Shown here: piece by piece, positions 8,430 through 16,607 of the stretch | How the letters are laid out: every line of letters starts with the position of its first letter | How positions within the stretch are numbered: the first letter of the stretch is position 1 | NCBI RefSeq assembly: GCF_029690045.1 | Contig: NZ_CP121464.1 | Location: 2,666,001-2,730,000, forward strand | Origin: Janthinobacterium rivuli | GTDB taxonomy: Bacteria; Pseudomonadota; Gammaproteobacteria; Burkholderiales; Burkholderiaceae_D | DNA length: 64,000 nucleotides | Direction of reading: 5' to 3' | Program-made: the position numbers and the translations under genes | Notes under the pieces: generated by a model | Told to the model about the DNA's origin: nothing | Seen by the model: only the letters and a program-made list of their open reading frames with translations | Database searches by the model: none

Positions 8430-8849
8430 TTAATCAAAGACAATTCGCTGCCCCACCTCGAATGCATTTTCATGGCAATAAAACAGGATGAACGGCGTGT
8501 CGTTCGAATAGACCATCGCGTCGTCACGTGACGGTACAAAAATATCCGACCAGTTCTCGACCAGGAACACACTGCTGCAGACGAAGCATGCGTCTTCGCC
8601 AAACACCACCACGACCTGCTGAATTCCTGGTACGCGCTCCCGTAACCAGCTGGTTGCGATGGCCACGTCGTCTCCGAAGGCGAACCGCTCGATGGAATCA
8701 ACGGTGTTAATGTTCAAGCCGAGATGCGCCTTCGAATCATGCAGACCCACCAAATCATAGGCACGGCGAGCACCCTCGGCATCAAGCCAGACGATATCGG
8801 CCGAGTGATGTTTTAGCTCCTTAACCCGCCAATGTGTTTCGTTTGTCAT
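8430..8849 (-). CDS. Hypothetical protein, 139 aa
   Basis: Not recognised. It starts MTNETHWRVKELKHHS and has an alternating hydrophobic pattern typical of a small alpha/beta domain (QQVVVVFGEDACFVCSS, then PFILFYCHENAFEVG). No signal or membrane segment. It is the rightmost orphan gene of the accessory stretch. Its position beside a repeat and its size again suggest an accessory, possibly immunity-type, protein. Confidence 0.55.
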   Translation of the reverse strand: MTNETHWRVKELKHHSADIVWLDAEGARRAYDLVGLHDSKAHLGLNINTVDSIERFAFGDDVAIATSWLRERVPGIQQVVVVFGEDACFVCSSVFLVENWSDIFVPSRDDAMVYSNDTPFILFYCHENAFEVGQRIVFD

Positions 8850-9053
8850 CTTTCAACATCCAAGGTGCCCTGGGCAGCGTTTCTAAGGTAGCATCGTGCT
8901 CAGGTGTGACTACATGCCTGGTCACTGGCCTTGTCAAGCGCGCCTGCTCAATGGCATAGCGCTTGAGCCTGGCTATAGACAAGGCGCTCTTCATGGCCCG
9001 GCCAGTACAGCCGGAATGCAATTATATTGATAATAGTAGGGAGAACCCGATTG

Positions 9054-9518
9054 ATGCAAATCGAAGAAAGCATTCACGTTGCGGTCCCGCCCACGGTCAT
9101 TGATCAAATCTGGAGCGAGGTCGACCGATGGCAGCTGTGGGATCCGGACACCAAGCAAGCCCGGCTCAATGGGCCATTTGCGGTGGGAACACAGGGCAGG
9201 ATAGTCCCGAACAAGGGGATGGGTATTCCGATGGTGGTCACCGAGCGCACTGCAGGGCGCTCGTTCACCGTCGAGGGCTACATCCATTTGTTCCGCATCC
9301 ACTTCGAGCACACGGTGGTTGCCGCAGATGGCGGATCGCAAGTCGTTCACCGCGTGTGGTTCACGGGAGCGCTTGCCTTTCTGTTTGGGCCAGGCGTTGC
9401 CAAACAAGTCCGGCAAGGGCTACCCAAGACGATGCGCTCGCTCAAGGCCTATGCCGAGAAACGCCACTCGGCTCTCCATGATGGCGAGGTGAATGGGGCA
9501 AACGCGACGACAGCCTGA
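9054..9518 (+). CDS. SRPBCC (START/polyketide-cyclase-like) family protein
   Basis: 154 residues from the ATG at 9054 (MQIEESIHVAVPP), preceded by GGGAG; an upstream TTG in frame has no ribosome site. The pattern of an N-terminal strand with a conserved helix, VIDQIWSEVDRWQLWDPDT, then VTERTAGRSFTVEG, is the helix-grip fold of coenzyme-Q-binding and polyketide-cyclase-like proteins. These bind a hydrophobic ligand in a central cavity. A specific ligand cannot be given. Confidence 0.7.
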   Translation: MQIEESIHVAVPPTVIDQIWSEVDRWQLWDPDTKQARLNGPFAVGTQGRIVPNKGMGIPMVVTERTAGRSFTVEGYIHLFRIHFEHTVVAADGGSQVVHRVWFTGALAFLFGPGVAKQVRQGLPKTMRSLKAYAEKRHSALHDGEVNGANATTA

Positions 9519-9671
9519 TAGATAGTTTCCCCTCGTCAATTCCTTGCAAAGCACCGCGTCAAATTAACGTGCCCTTCCTGTCATGATGGAATACAATTCC
9601 TGCGTGGCAGCCAGCTTGCCTGGCAAGGCCGGGCACGGCGTCACGCTATGACCTCGGAAAGATGTTGGCTT

Positions 9672-10556
9672 ATGACTCTGCAGTTCCCCCAGCGAACGGC
9701 GCCTTGCGCGCCATCCAGCCTGTCCCAGCCACTCGGCTCCCTGTTTGCCCTGACCCTGTTCTGCCTGATTCCAGCGGCGTCCGCCATGGCGGCCGCGCCC
9801 GCCAGCAGCAGCGTCATGCTGGAAGAGCTGACCAGCACGGAGTTGCGCAGCCGTATAGACCACGGCGCCACCACCGTGCTGGTGCCGATAGGCGGCGTCG
9901 AGCAGAGCGGGCCGTATATCGCGCTGGGCAAGCACAATGTGCGCGCCGGGCTGCTGGCGCGGCAAATTGCGCAAAAGCTGGGCAATACCATTGTCGCACC
10001 CGTCGTTTCCTACGTGCCGGAAGGCGCGATTACTCCGCCGGCCGGCCACATGCGCTTTGCCGGCACGATCTCGATACCGCCGGCCGCCTTCGAAGCCGTG
10101 CTGGAAGGGGCGGCCGCCAGCCTGCGCCAGCATGGTTTCCGCGACATCATCTTTCTCGGCGACCATGGCGGCTATCAAAAGAACGAGCAGAACGTGGCCA
10201 ACAAGCTCAATCGGGCCTGGGGCAAGGCTGCCGCCGCCAAAGATGCGCGTGCTTACGCCTTGCTCGACTACTATGACATCACGCAATCGGCCTATATCGC
10301 CGAGTTGCAGAAACGCGGCCACAGCAGCGCCGAGATCGGCCTGCACGCTGGTTTGGCGGACGCGGCGCTGATGCTGGCGACGGACCCGTCGCTGATACGC
10401 AGCGAGGCCATGGCGCACGGCCCGAAACCGGGCGTGGCGGACGGCGTGCGCGGCGACGCGACCCGTGCCACGGCGGAGCTGGGCCAGATCGGTATCAAGC
10501 TGCAGGTGGACACCTCGGTGGCTGCCATCAAGCAGCTGCTGCAACGTACTAAATAA
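9672..10556 (+). CDS. Exported creatininase-family protein with altered metal ligands
   Basis: 294 residues from the ATG at 9672; an upstream ATG at 9648 lacks a ribosome site. A hydrophobic signal segment (LGSLFALTLFCLIPAASA, about 21-38) suggests export. The fold motifs of creatininase are present but changed: VPIGGVEQSGPY (71-82) has Ser79 where family members have a metal-binding His. His88 replaces the usual Asp in LGKHN. GDHGG (163-167) replaces NGHGG, and HAGLAD (225-230) replaces HAGxxE. This points to a subfamily with a different metal site rather than a creatinine hydrolase. It is followed by a good terminator. Confidence 0.75.
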   Translation: MTLQFPQRTAPCAPSSLSQPLGSLFALTLFCLIPAASAMAAAPASSSVMLEELTSTELRSRIDHGATTVLVPIGGVEQSGPYIALGKHNVRAGLLARQIAQKLGNTIVAPVVSYVPEGAITPPAGHMRFAGTISIPPAAFEAVLEGAAASLRQHGFRDIIFLGDHGGYQKNEQNVANKLNRAWGKAAAAKDARAYALLDYYDITQSAYIAELQKRGHSSAEIGLHAGLADAALMLATDPSLIRSEAMAHGPKPGVADGVRGDATRATAELGQIGIKLQVDTSVAAIKQLLQRTK

Positions 10557-10560
10557 CTCC

Positions 10561-10587
10561 GCTGGAAGTGCTGAACTTCCGGCTTTT
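10561..10587 (+). terminator. Rho-independent terminator after creatininase-like gene
   Basis: GCTGGAAGT-gctga-ACTTCCGGC forms a 9-bp stem (one G-T pair) and is followed by TTTT. It separates the creatininase-like gene from the propeller gene only 24 bp downstream. Confidence 0.8.
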
Positions 10588-10610
10588 GCAACGAAACGAC
10601 GCGAAATCAC

Positions 10611-11882
10611 ATGAAAAAATTCCAACGACGCACCATCGTCACCTTGTCCGCCCTGGCTGCCGCACTGGCCGGCCTGGGCGTGGCCAGCCAGGTCATCGGC
10701 GCCAGCACAGCGGCTCCAGCCGCCGCAGCGCCGGCCGCCGCCTATTCACCGCTGCCGGGCATGCCGCCGCTGGTGGATCCGAAAAACGTGTATGGCAGCA
10801 TCGCCAGCAGCAATATGAGCGCCGTCGTCAAGGATCACTTGCGCCGCGTCTACGTGCCCAACCTGCGCTCGAACGACGTCTACGTGATCGATCAGGACAG
10901 CCTGAAAGTGGTCGACAAGTTCAAGGTCGGCAGCGGCCCGCAGCACGTGGTGCCATCGTGGGACTTGCGCACCCTGTGGGTGGCGAACAATGCCGAGCGC
11001 ACGGACAAGGGCAGTTTGACGCCGATCGACCCGTTGACGGGCAAGCCGGGCAAGGAAGTGCCCGTGGACGATCCCTACAATATGTATTACACGCCGGACG
11101 GCAAGTCGGCCATTGTCGTGGCCGAAGCGCGCCACCGCCTCGATTTCCGCGATCCGAAGACCATGGCCGTGCAGTATTCGATCGACACGCCCCAGTGCGG
11201 CGGCATCAACCATGCGGATTTTTCAAATGACGGCCGCTACGCCATGTTCACCTGCGAGTTCGACGGCACCATCGCCAAGATCGACCTGGTGGGCCGCAAG
11301 GTCGACGGCTACCTGAAATTGCAGATGCCGGCCAAGCGCTTCGCCGAGTCCGGTCCCGTGGGCGGCCCGGCGAATGAAATCTGCAGCGTCAAGAAGGGCA
11401 TGCCGCAAGACATACGCATCTCGCCTGACGGCAAGAAATTCTTTATCGCCGACATGGACGCCGACGGTGTGCACATCGTCGATGGCGCCACCCTGAAGGA
11501 AATCGGCTTCATCCAGACGGGCGTGGGCGCGCACGGCCTGTATCCTAGCCGTGACGGCAAAAAATTGTACGTGGCCAACCGCGGCACGCACCGCATCCAT
11601 GGCAAGCCGAAGGGCAAGGGCAGCGTCAGCGTGATCGATTTCGCCACGGAAAAAGTCGTCTCGAACTGGCCAATTCCCGGTGGCGGCAGTCCAGACATGG
11701 GCAATGTGTCCGCCGACGGCAAGTATCTGTGGCTGTCCGGCCGTTTCGACGATGTGGTCTACCGCATCGATACGAACAGCGGCGACGTTGCCAAGGTGAA
11801 AGTCGGCCAGGAACCGCACGGCCTGACCGTGTGGCCGCAGCCGGGCCGCTATTCGCTTGGTCACACGGGCAATCTGCGTTAA
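10611..11882 (+). CDS. Exported YncE/YVTN-type beta-propeller protein
   Basis: 423 residues. An N-terminal signal-like region (about 8-30) precedes an alanine/proline-rich linker. Six to seven blades follow, with repeated motifs such as RRVYVPNLRSNDVYVID, SPDGKKFFIADMDADG, RDGKKLYVANRG and SADGKYLWLSGR. These are the 40-residue YVTN repeats of periplasmic or surface propellers. The role of such proteins is usually binding rather than catalysis; no partner is indicated. The terminator upstream implies its own promoter. Confidence 0.85.
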   Translation: MKKFQRRTIVTLSALAAALAGLGVASQVIGASTAAPAAAAPAAAYSPLPGMPPLVDPKNVYGSIASSNMSAVVKDHLRRVYVPNLRSNDVYVIDQDSLKVVDKFKVGSGPQHVVPSWDLRTLWVANNAERTDKGSLTPIDPLTGKPGKEVPVDDPYNMYYTPDGKSAIVVAEARHRLDFRDPKTMAVQYSIDTPQCGGINHADFSNDGRYAMFTCEFDGTIAKIDLVGRKVDGYLKLQMPAKRFAESGPVGGPANEICSVKKGMPQDIRISPDGKKFFIADMDADGVHIVDGATLKEIGFIQTGVGAHGLYPSRDGKKLYVANRGTHRIHGKPKGKGSVSVIDFATEKVVSNWPIPGGGSPDMGNVSADGKYLWLSGRFDDVVYRIDTNSGDVAKVKVGQEPHGLTVWPQPGRYSLGHTGNLR

Positions 11883-11997
11883 GCGGGCGCCTGGCGCTCT
11901 CTGGAACAACGGTGCGGGATCTGCAGTTATGCTTGCCTAAAAGGCAATATTGGCGCATACTATATTTTCCATTCCACTACCTCCAGGGAGCACCATC

Positions 11998-12369
11998 ATG
12001 ATTCTTGATCACATTGGTTTGAATGTCAGCGATGCACAGGCCAGCAAGGCCTTCTTTTCGGCCGCCCTGGCGCCCTTGGGCGTGTCGGTGGTGATGGAAG
12101 AGCAGGGCTGGGTCGGCCTGGGCAAGGATGGCAAGCCCGATTTCTGGTTCGGCGTGGGCGGTGCGCCGCATGCCGGCATGCATCTGGCCTTCACGGCGGA
12201 TAACCGTGCCCAGGTGGATGCGTTTTACCAGGCCGCGCTGGAAGCGGGCGGCAAGGATAACGGCGCGCCAGGCATCCGTGCCCTGTACCATCCGAACTAC
12301 TATGGCGCTTTCGTGCTGGGGCCCGATGGTCACAATGTCGAAGCCGTCTGCCACCGTCCCGAACCCTGA
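11998..12369 (+). CDS. VOC-family (glyoxalase-like) protein
   Basis: 123 residues with ATG at 11998 and GGGAG 7 bp upstream. It shows the paired beta-alpha-beta-beta-beta modules of the vicinal oxygen chelate fold: MILDHIGLNVSDAQASKAFF at the start, AGMHLAFTA in the middle and the end motif NYYGAFVLGPDGHNVEAVCH. The His near the N-terminus and the Glu near the C-terminus are the usual metal ligands. The substrate is unknown. The next gene begins 27 bp later on the same strand. Confidence 0.85.
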   Translation: MILDHIGLNVSDAQASKAFFSAALAPLGVSVVMEEQGWVGLGKDGKPDFWFGVGGAPHAGMHLAFTADNRAQVDAFYQAALEAGGKDNGAPGIRALYHPNYYGAFVLGPDGHNVEAVCHRPEP

Positions 12370-12395
12370 CACCGTTATTTTCTGAAGAGAGCAGC

Positions 12396-12731
12396 ATGAA
12401 GCACAGCGCCACCCTGTTTGCCGACGATGCCGGCCGCTATGCCTACGTGAAAGCGGGTTTTTCCTGGCCGGCCCTGTTCCTGGGTTCGTTCTGGGCCGTC
12501 GCCAAGCGCCGCTGGTGGCTGTTGCTGCTCATGCTGGCGATGGATGCCTGCCTGTGGTTTGGTAGCCATCTGGCCACTGAACTGCGCATCGGCCCGATGA
12601 TGCTGCTGATGGCCGCCGCGGAGCTCAGTTACCTGCTGGCGCGTGGCTGGTATGGCAACCGCTGGCTGGAAGCGTCGTTGCGCAGCCATGGCTACAAGCC
12701 CGTCGTGCTGGGCGCGGGCGCCGCTGCTTGA
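12396..12731 (+). CDS. DUF2628 domain membrane protein
   Basis: 111 residues. An N-terminal cytoplasmic stretch (ADDAGRYAYVKAGFSWPALFLG) leads into two hydrophobic segments, about 47-63 and 66-85, and the RWYGNRWLE-type motif typical of DUF2628. Function of the family is not established. It lies directly downstream of the VOC gene and may share its transcript. Confidence 0.75.
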   Translation: MKHSATLFADDAGRYAYVKAGFSWPALFLGSFWAVAKRRWWLLLLMLAMDACLWFGSHLATELRIGPMMLLMAAAELSYLLARGWYGNRWLEASLRSHGYKPVVLGAGAAA

Positions 12732-13011
12732 GCGTGCCTGGCACAGATTTTCCTTCCCGTCACTGACGTTTGCCAAGGGCAAGCCGTCCAGCCAAAACTT
12801 TCTGCGCAGCCGAGCGCACCTTTGATCCAGATCATCCCTCACCTGCGGTGCTCACGTAGCCTTGGGACTCGCGTTGCAAAGCATCTTCCCACCAACCGGA
12901 TATGTTTTTTCGCGTTTCGTGGCGTAGCCCGGCCGTCTGCCTCACCGTTCGACAGCCGGTGGTGTCGCCATCTGTTTATGTCCACCCAACCGCTATTTAA
13001 TGAGGAACTCC

Positions 13012-13650
13012 ATGTATCCATATTCCCGTAGTGTTACCCCCGCCGCCAAAAACCACCTGGAAGCGCAACTGGCTTTCTTCAATGGCCTGTCGAAGTCCTT
13101 GTTTCAGTCGGTGCAGCACTTCAGCGACCTGAACATGCAACTGGCGCAAGGTTTGCTGGAAGAAACCACGGTCACCAGCCAGAACCTGCTGACGGTCGAG
13201 CGTGCTGAAGATGCGTTCCAGGTGGCTGCCGCCTCGGGCCAGCCAGCCGCCGAGCAACTGCGCAAGTACCAGCAACAGGTGTCGCGTCTGGCAGCCGATA
13301 CGCAGGTCGAACTGGCCAACGTGGCAGAGCGTCATGTGAATGAAACGAGCCGTACCGCCAAGGCCCTGGCCGAAGAAGTCGCCCGTACTGCTTCGGAAGA
13401 AACGGAGAAAAACGTGCGCAAGCAGCAGGAAGCGATGCAGCGCATGGCCGAACCGTTCCAGGCCTATCAGCAAAACGGCGCCAGCCGCGACCAGCAGCGT
13501 GGTGCGCAAAGCCGTGACGGTCAAAGCCTGCAAAGCGCCAGCCATCAGGGCAGCCAGCAGTCGGCCGGCAGCGAAAGCTCGGCCAGCGGCAGCGCCTCGC
13601 AAGCGGGCTCTGCACAAAACAAAAGCAGCAGCGCCAGCCGTAAAGAGTAA
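13012..13650 (+). CDS. Phasin-family protein (PHA granule associated)
   Basis: 212 residues, starting at the ATG at 13012 (MYPYSRSVTP) with GAGGA 6 bp upstream; an ATG at 13000 would include the ribosome site. Residues about 10-150 are amphipathic helix typical of phasins (AAKNHLEAQLAFFNGLSKSL, QSVQHFSDLNMQLAQ), which coat polyhydroxyalkanoate granules. The last 55 residues are a low-complexity Ser/Gln/Ala-rich tail. No PHA synthase or depolymerase is in the window, so it is transcribed apart from the biosynthesis genes. Confidence 0.9.
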   Translation: MYPYSRSVTPAAKNHLEAQLAFFNGLSKSLFQSVQHFSDLNMQLAQGLLEETTVTSQNLLTVERAEDAFQVAAASGQPAAEQLRKYQQQVSRLAADTQVELANVAERHVNETSRTAKALAEEVARTASEETEKNVRKQQEAMQRMAEPFQAYQQNGASRDQQRGAQSRDGQSLQSASHQGSQQSAGSESSASGSASQAGSAQNKSSSASRKE

Positions 13651-13758
13651 GCACGAGGCTGCTTGCAGCTAAGCCGCATCGCAAGGGCCGAGCCTTGATA
13701 TGCGGCTAGCCATGCGGCCAACTGGCACGCAATATCGTGCGTATTGGTCTGGGCAGAG

Positions 13759-13786
13759 CGCCCGCCGTTCACGGGGCGGGCGTTTT
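13759..13786 (+). terminator. Rho-independent terminator downstream of phasin
   Basis: CGCCCGCC (13759-13766) pairs with GGCGGGCG (13775-13782) and is followed by TTTT. It overlaps the last codons and stop of the convergent esterase gene. Confidence 0.75.
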
Positions 13787-14803
13787 GTCGTATGCGTGCA
13801 GTTCAGGGGCTGGCGTGGCCGTGCCCGCTGAGCGGGACGGCAAGGCTATGCTTGCCGGCAAGGCCTTGGTTGGCACGTCTGCGGGCAAATCTGCGGACAA
13901 GAGCGCCGACGAGACCGCGTCACCGGTGCCGCTGTTGGCATCGATAAAAGCGCTGACGGCGTCCAGGGTGGGCGCCAGCCTGCGCAAGGGACTGGCCAGC
14001 GTGGCAACCAGGGTGGCGTGGCCCACGTGGTCGAAATAGGTTTCCGTCACGGGCCTGGAAAGCGCGCGCAAGGCCTGGGCCAGGCCGCCCGTGTTGCGTT
14101 GCGGATCGACCAGTTTATCCTGTCCGGGCAAGGGGGCGATCAGCAGGGCGGGCGGGGCCTCGGCCGTCACGTGATGGATGGGTTGCGAAGCGGCGGGCGT
14201 GTCCGGGTAAAAGAAAACGGGCCGCGTGGTGGTGTTTTCAATGGGCAAAAAATCATAGGGGCCGGCCAGGCCTATCCAGCCCCGCAAGTCGTGCGGGCGC
14301 ATGCCGTGGCGCGCCAGCAGGCTGGCGTCGAGCGCCACCATCGCCGCATTGTAGGCGCCGGCGCTATGGCCCATGATGAACAGGCGCGCCGGGTCGCCGC
14401 CATGGCGGCTGGACTCCATCGCGGCCCAGGCCACGGCGCGGGCCGCATCCTGCAAAATCTCGGGGTAATGCACGTCCGGATACAGCCGGTAGTCGGCGAT
14501 CACGGCCAGGTAGCCGCGCGCCGCGAGTGCGTGGCCAACGAAGGCATAGTCGGCGCGCTCGCCCGTCGTCCAGTTGCCGCCATAAAAGAACACCACCACG
14601 GGCACCGGTCCCTTGCGCACTTTTGGAGCGTAGACATCGAGCTTTTGCCGCGGCAAGGGGCCGTAGGCCAGGCCGCGCGTCACTTGCGAGGCGCTGCCGG
14701 ACGACAAGGCATTGATGGCAATCAAGGGTGAGCAGGCGGCCAGGCCGGCAGCCAGCGGGATGGCCCCCAGCACGCCGAGCAGAGTGGTGCGCAGGATCGT
14801 CAT
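13769..14803 (-). CDS. Lipoprotein alpha/beta hydrolase (esterase/lipase-like)
   Basis: 344 residues from the ATG at 14801-14803 (MTILRTTLLG), chosen for its GGAGC ribosome site and because it starts a lipoprotein signal ending in LAACS. The HGGxW-like oxyanion motif is FFYGGNWTTGER. The nucleophile elbow is GHSAGA. Its hormone-sensitive-lipase/BD-FAE-like order also shows ADYRLYPDVHYPEILQDA and the final His region DHVGHATLVA. It probably acts on esters at the cell envelope. A 45-residue low-complexity tail rich in Ser, Ala and Pro follows the domain. Confidence 0.85.
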   Translation of the reverse strand: MTILRTTLLGVLGAIPLAAGLAACSPLIAINALSSGSASQVTRGLAYGPLPRQKLDVYAPKVRKGPVPVVVFFYGGNWTTGERADYAFVGHALAARGYLAVIADYRLYPDVHYPEILQDAARAVAWAAMESSRHGGDPARLFIMGHSAGAYNAAMVALDASLLARHGMRPHDLRGWIGLAGPYDFLPIENTTTRPVFFYPDTPAASQPIHHVTAEAPPALLIAPLPGQDKLVDPQRNTGGLAQALRALSRPVTETYFDHVGHATLVATLASPLRRLAPTLDAVSAFIDANSGTGDAVSSALLSADLPADVPTKALPASIALPSRSAGTATPAPELHAYDKTPAP

Positions 14804-14908
14804 GCTTGCTCCTGATGGTGATGGTTGATGCTTGCAGTGTAGGCCAGGCCGGGCAGGGCGAACACGGGGAAGTTGCTGTATAGCATAGATAAATGTTGCA
14901 TGCGTCAA

Positions 14909-15799
14909 TCAATCCTGTAACAGCCATTTGCGCGCCGTGGCGATGACGGCGTCCGACAGGGTGCGCGTGAGGGGCGTCTGGATATCCCAGGCATGCCAGG
15001 TCAGAGGCACGTCAAGCGCCTGACCGGCCGCCACGTCGACCAGCCTGCCGGCGGCCAGCGCCGTTTCGGCCTGCAGCAAGGGCACCATGCCATAAGCATA
15101 GCCCGCTTCGATGAAGCGCACGAAGTCGCGCGCCGAACCGAGCACATGGTGCGGATAGCGGCCCGTGTAGCCGAGGCGGTGCTGCAGATAGCGCTCGTGC
15201 AGCGCATCCTTGCTGCCAAACGTGATGGCGGGCGCCTGGCTGACGGCTTCCACCGTAAAACCATGGGGAAACCATTGCTGCGCGAACGCGGGCGAGGCCA
15301 CGCACAGGTAGCGCATGCCGCCCAGCGGCGTGGCCGTGGTGCCGGCCACCAGGTCGTTGGCGCTGGTGACGCAGGCAAACACGCGCCCTTCGCGCAGCTG
15401 GCTCAGGGTGTGATCCTGGTCGTCGAGGCGGATATCGAGCAGGCAGGACGGCGGCGACAGCAGCGGCCCCAGCGCTTCCGGAATCCAGGTGGCGGCGCTG
15501 TCGGCGTTGACGGCGATGGCCAGTGCCGGCAATTGCGTGGTGGGACCGGGCTGGGCGTCGAGCGCCGCTTCGAGCAGCTTGACTTGCCGGTAGTGGGCGA
15601 TCAGGCGCTGGCCCGCTTCCGTCGGCAGGGGCGGGTGGCTGCGGATGATCAGCAAGGTGCCTTCCAGGTTTTCCAGGGTGCGGATGCGCTGCGACACGGC
15701 CGGCTGGCTGATCGCCAGCGCCTGCGCGGCCTTTTCAAAGCTGCCCAGGCCGATCACGGCGTCGAGGGCGGCCAATCCACGGTAATCGACGACGCGCAT
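14909..15799 (-). CDS. argP: ArgP/LysG-type LysR regulator of basic amino acid export
   Basis: 296 residues. The N-terminal helix-turn-helix (LGSFEKAAQALAISQPAVSQ) and the order of effector-domain motifs match ArgP (IciA/LysG). That family senses lysine and arginine and activates transcription of LysE/ArgO exporters. The lysE-type gene is divergent, 202 bp away, which is the classical arrangement and the main support for the assignment. Confidence 0.88.
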   Translation of the reverse strand: MRVVDYRGLAALDAVIGLGSFEKAAQALAISQPAVSQRIRTLENLEGTLLIIRSHPPLPTEAGQRLIAHYRQVKLLEAALDAQPGPTTQLPALAIAVNADSAATWIPEALGPLLSPPSCLLDIRLDDQDHTLSQLREGRVFACVTSANDLVAGTTATPLGGMRYLCVASPAFAQQWFPHGFTVEAVSQAPAITFGSKDALHERYLQHRLGYTGRYPHHVLGSARDFVRFIEAGYAYGMVPLLQAETALAAGRLVDVAAGQALDVPLTWHAWDIQTPLTRTLSDAVIATARKWLLQD

Positions 15800-16001
15800 A
15801 AGTTTCTCTTATATATGTTTAGAATCATTCATTATACTTATATTTACTTTTTCTTTACACTGTTGAAATAGGGTAACAACTCCACTCTCCCGCGCGGTCC
15901 TGCTGGTACCGCTACACCCTCCACCTACCTTTGATGACTTTGCCGTCGCCGGCAGAGCGTGGGCGGCCGTGCGCGTGATGGAAAGCAATAAAGGAATCGA
16001 T

Positions 16002-16607
16002 ATGGACAGCGCAATCTTCTTGAAAGGCATGGGGCTCGGAGCGAGCCTGATCGTGGCCATCGGCACGCAAAACGCTTTTTTGCTCAAGCAGGGCTTGAAG
16101 CGCCATTACGTGCTCACCTGCATCCTCGTCTGCCTCGTGTGCGACGCGATGTTGATCACGGCCGGCGTGGCCGGCATGGGCACCTTCATTGCCGACAATC
16201 CTAATTTCCTGCTGTGGGCCAAGGCCGGCGGCGCGACCTTCCTGATCGCCTATGGCTTGCGCGCGGCCAAATCCGCCTGGCGTCCGACGGCCATGACGGT
16301 GTCGGCGGCCAAGTCGCCGGAAGGCTACTGGGCCGTGATCGGCGCGGCGCTGGCGTTCAGCCTGCTGAACCCGCACGCCTTCCTCGATACGGTGATTTTG
16401 CTCGGCTCGATCGGCGGCCAGCATGAAGGCGTGGGACGCTTCTACTTCGCCGGCGGCGCCATCATGGCTTCGGCCCTGTGGTTCTTCCTGCTGGGCTTTG
16501 GCGCCCGCTACCTGGCGCCCGTGTTTGCCAAGCCCATGGCATGGCGCGTGCTTGACGGCATCATCGCCCTCGTCATGTGGGCCATCGCCGCCTCGCTGTT
16601 CCTGTAA
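16002..16607 (+). CDS. lysE: LysE/ArgO-family L-lysine/L-arginine exporter
   Basis: 201 residues with six hydrophobic segments and the family signature GLGASLIVAIGTQNAFLLKQG near the N-terminus, plus a second conserved NPHAFLDTV motif at about 127-135. It exports basic amino acids across the inner membrane. The start at 16002 has AAGGA 8 bp upstream. It faces ArgP, which should activate it when lysine or arginine is in excess. Its stop codon abuts the stop of the convergent aldehyde dehydrogenase gene with no gap. Confidence 0.92.
   Translation: MDSAIFLKGMGLGASLIVAIGTQNAFLLKQGLKRHYVLTCILVCLVCDAMLITAGVAGMGTFIADNPNFLLWAKAGGATFLIAYGLRAAKSAWRPTAMTVSAAKSPEGYWAVIGAALAFSLLNPHAFLDTVILLGSIGGQHEGVGRFYFAGGAIMASALWFFLLGFGARYLAPVFAKPMAWRVLDGIIALVMWAIAASLFL

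Noticed and set aside
5500..8450. Integron cassette array
   Set aside because: Isolated GTTRRRY-like heptamers occur (for example GTTAGGT at 7043), but they are not paired with RYYYAAC sites in the right order around the repeats, and no integrase gene is in the window.
8821..9021. 66-aa minus-strand ORF before the SRPBCC gene
   Set aside because: It overlaps the start of the 139-aa gene, has no clear ribosome site and no recognisable domain; its reading is most likely chance.
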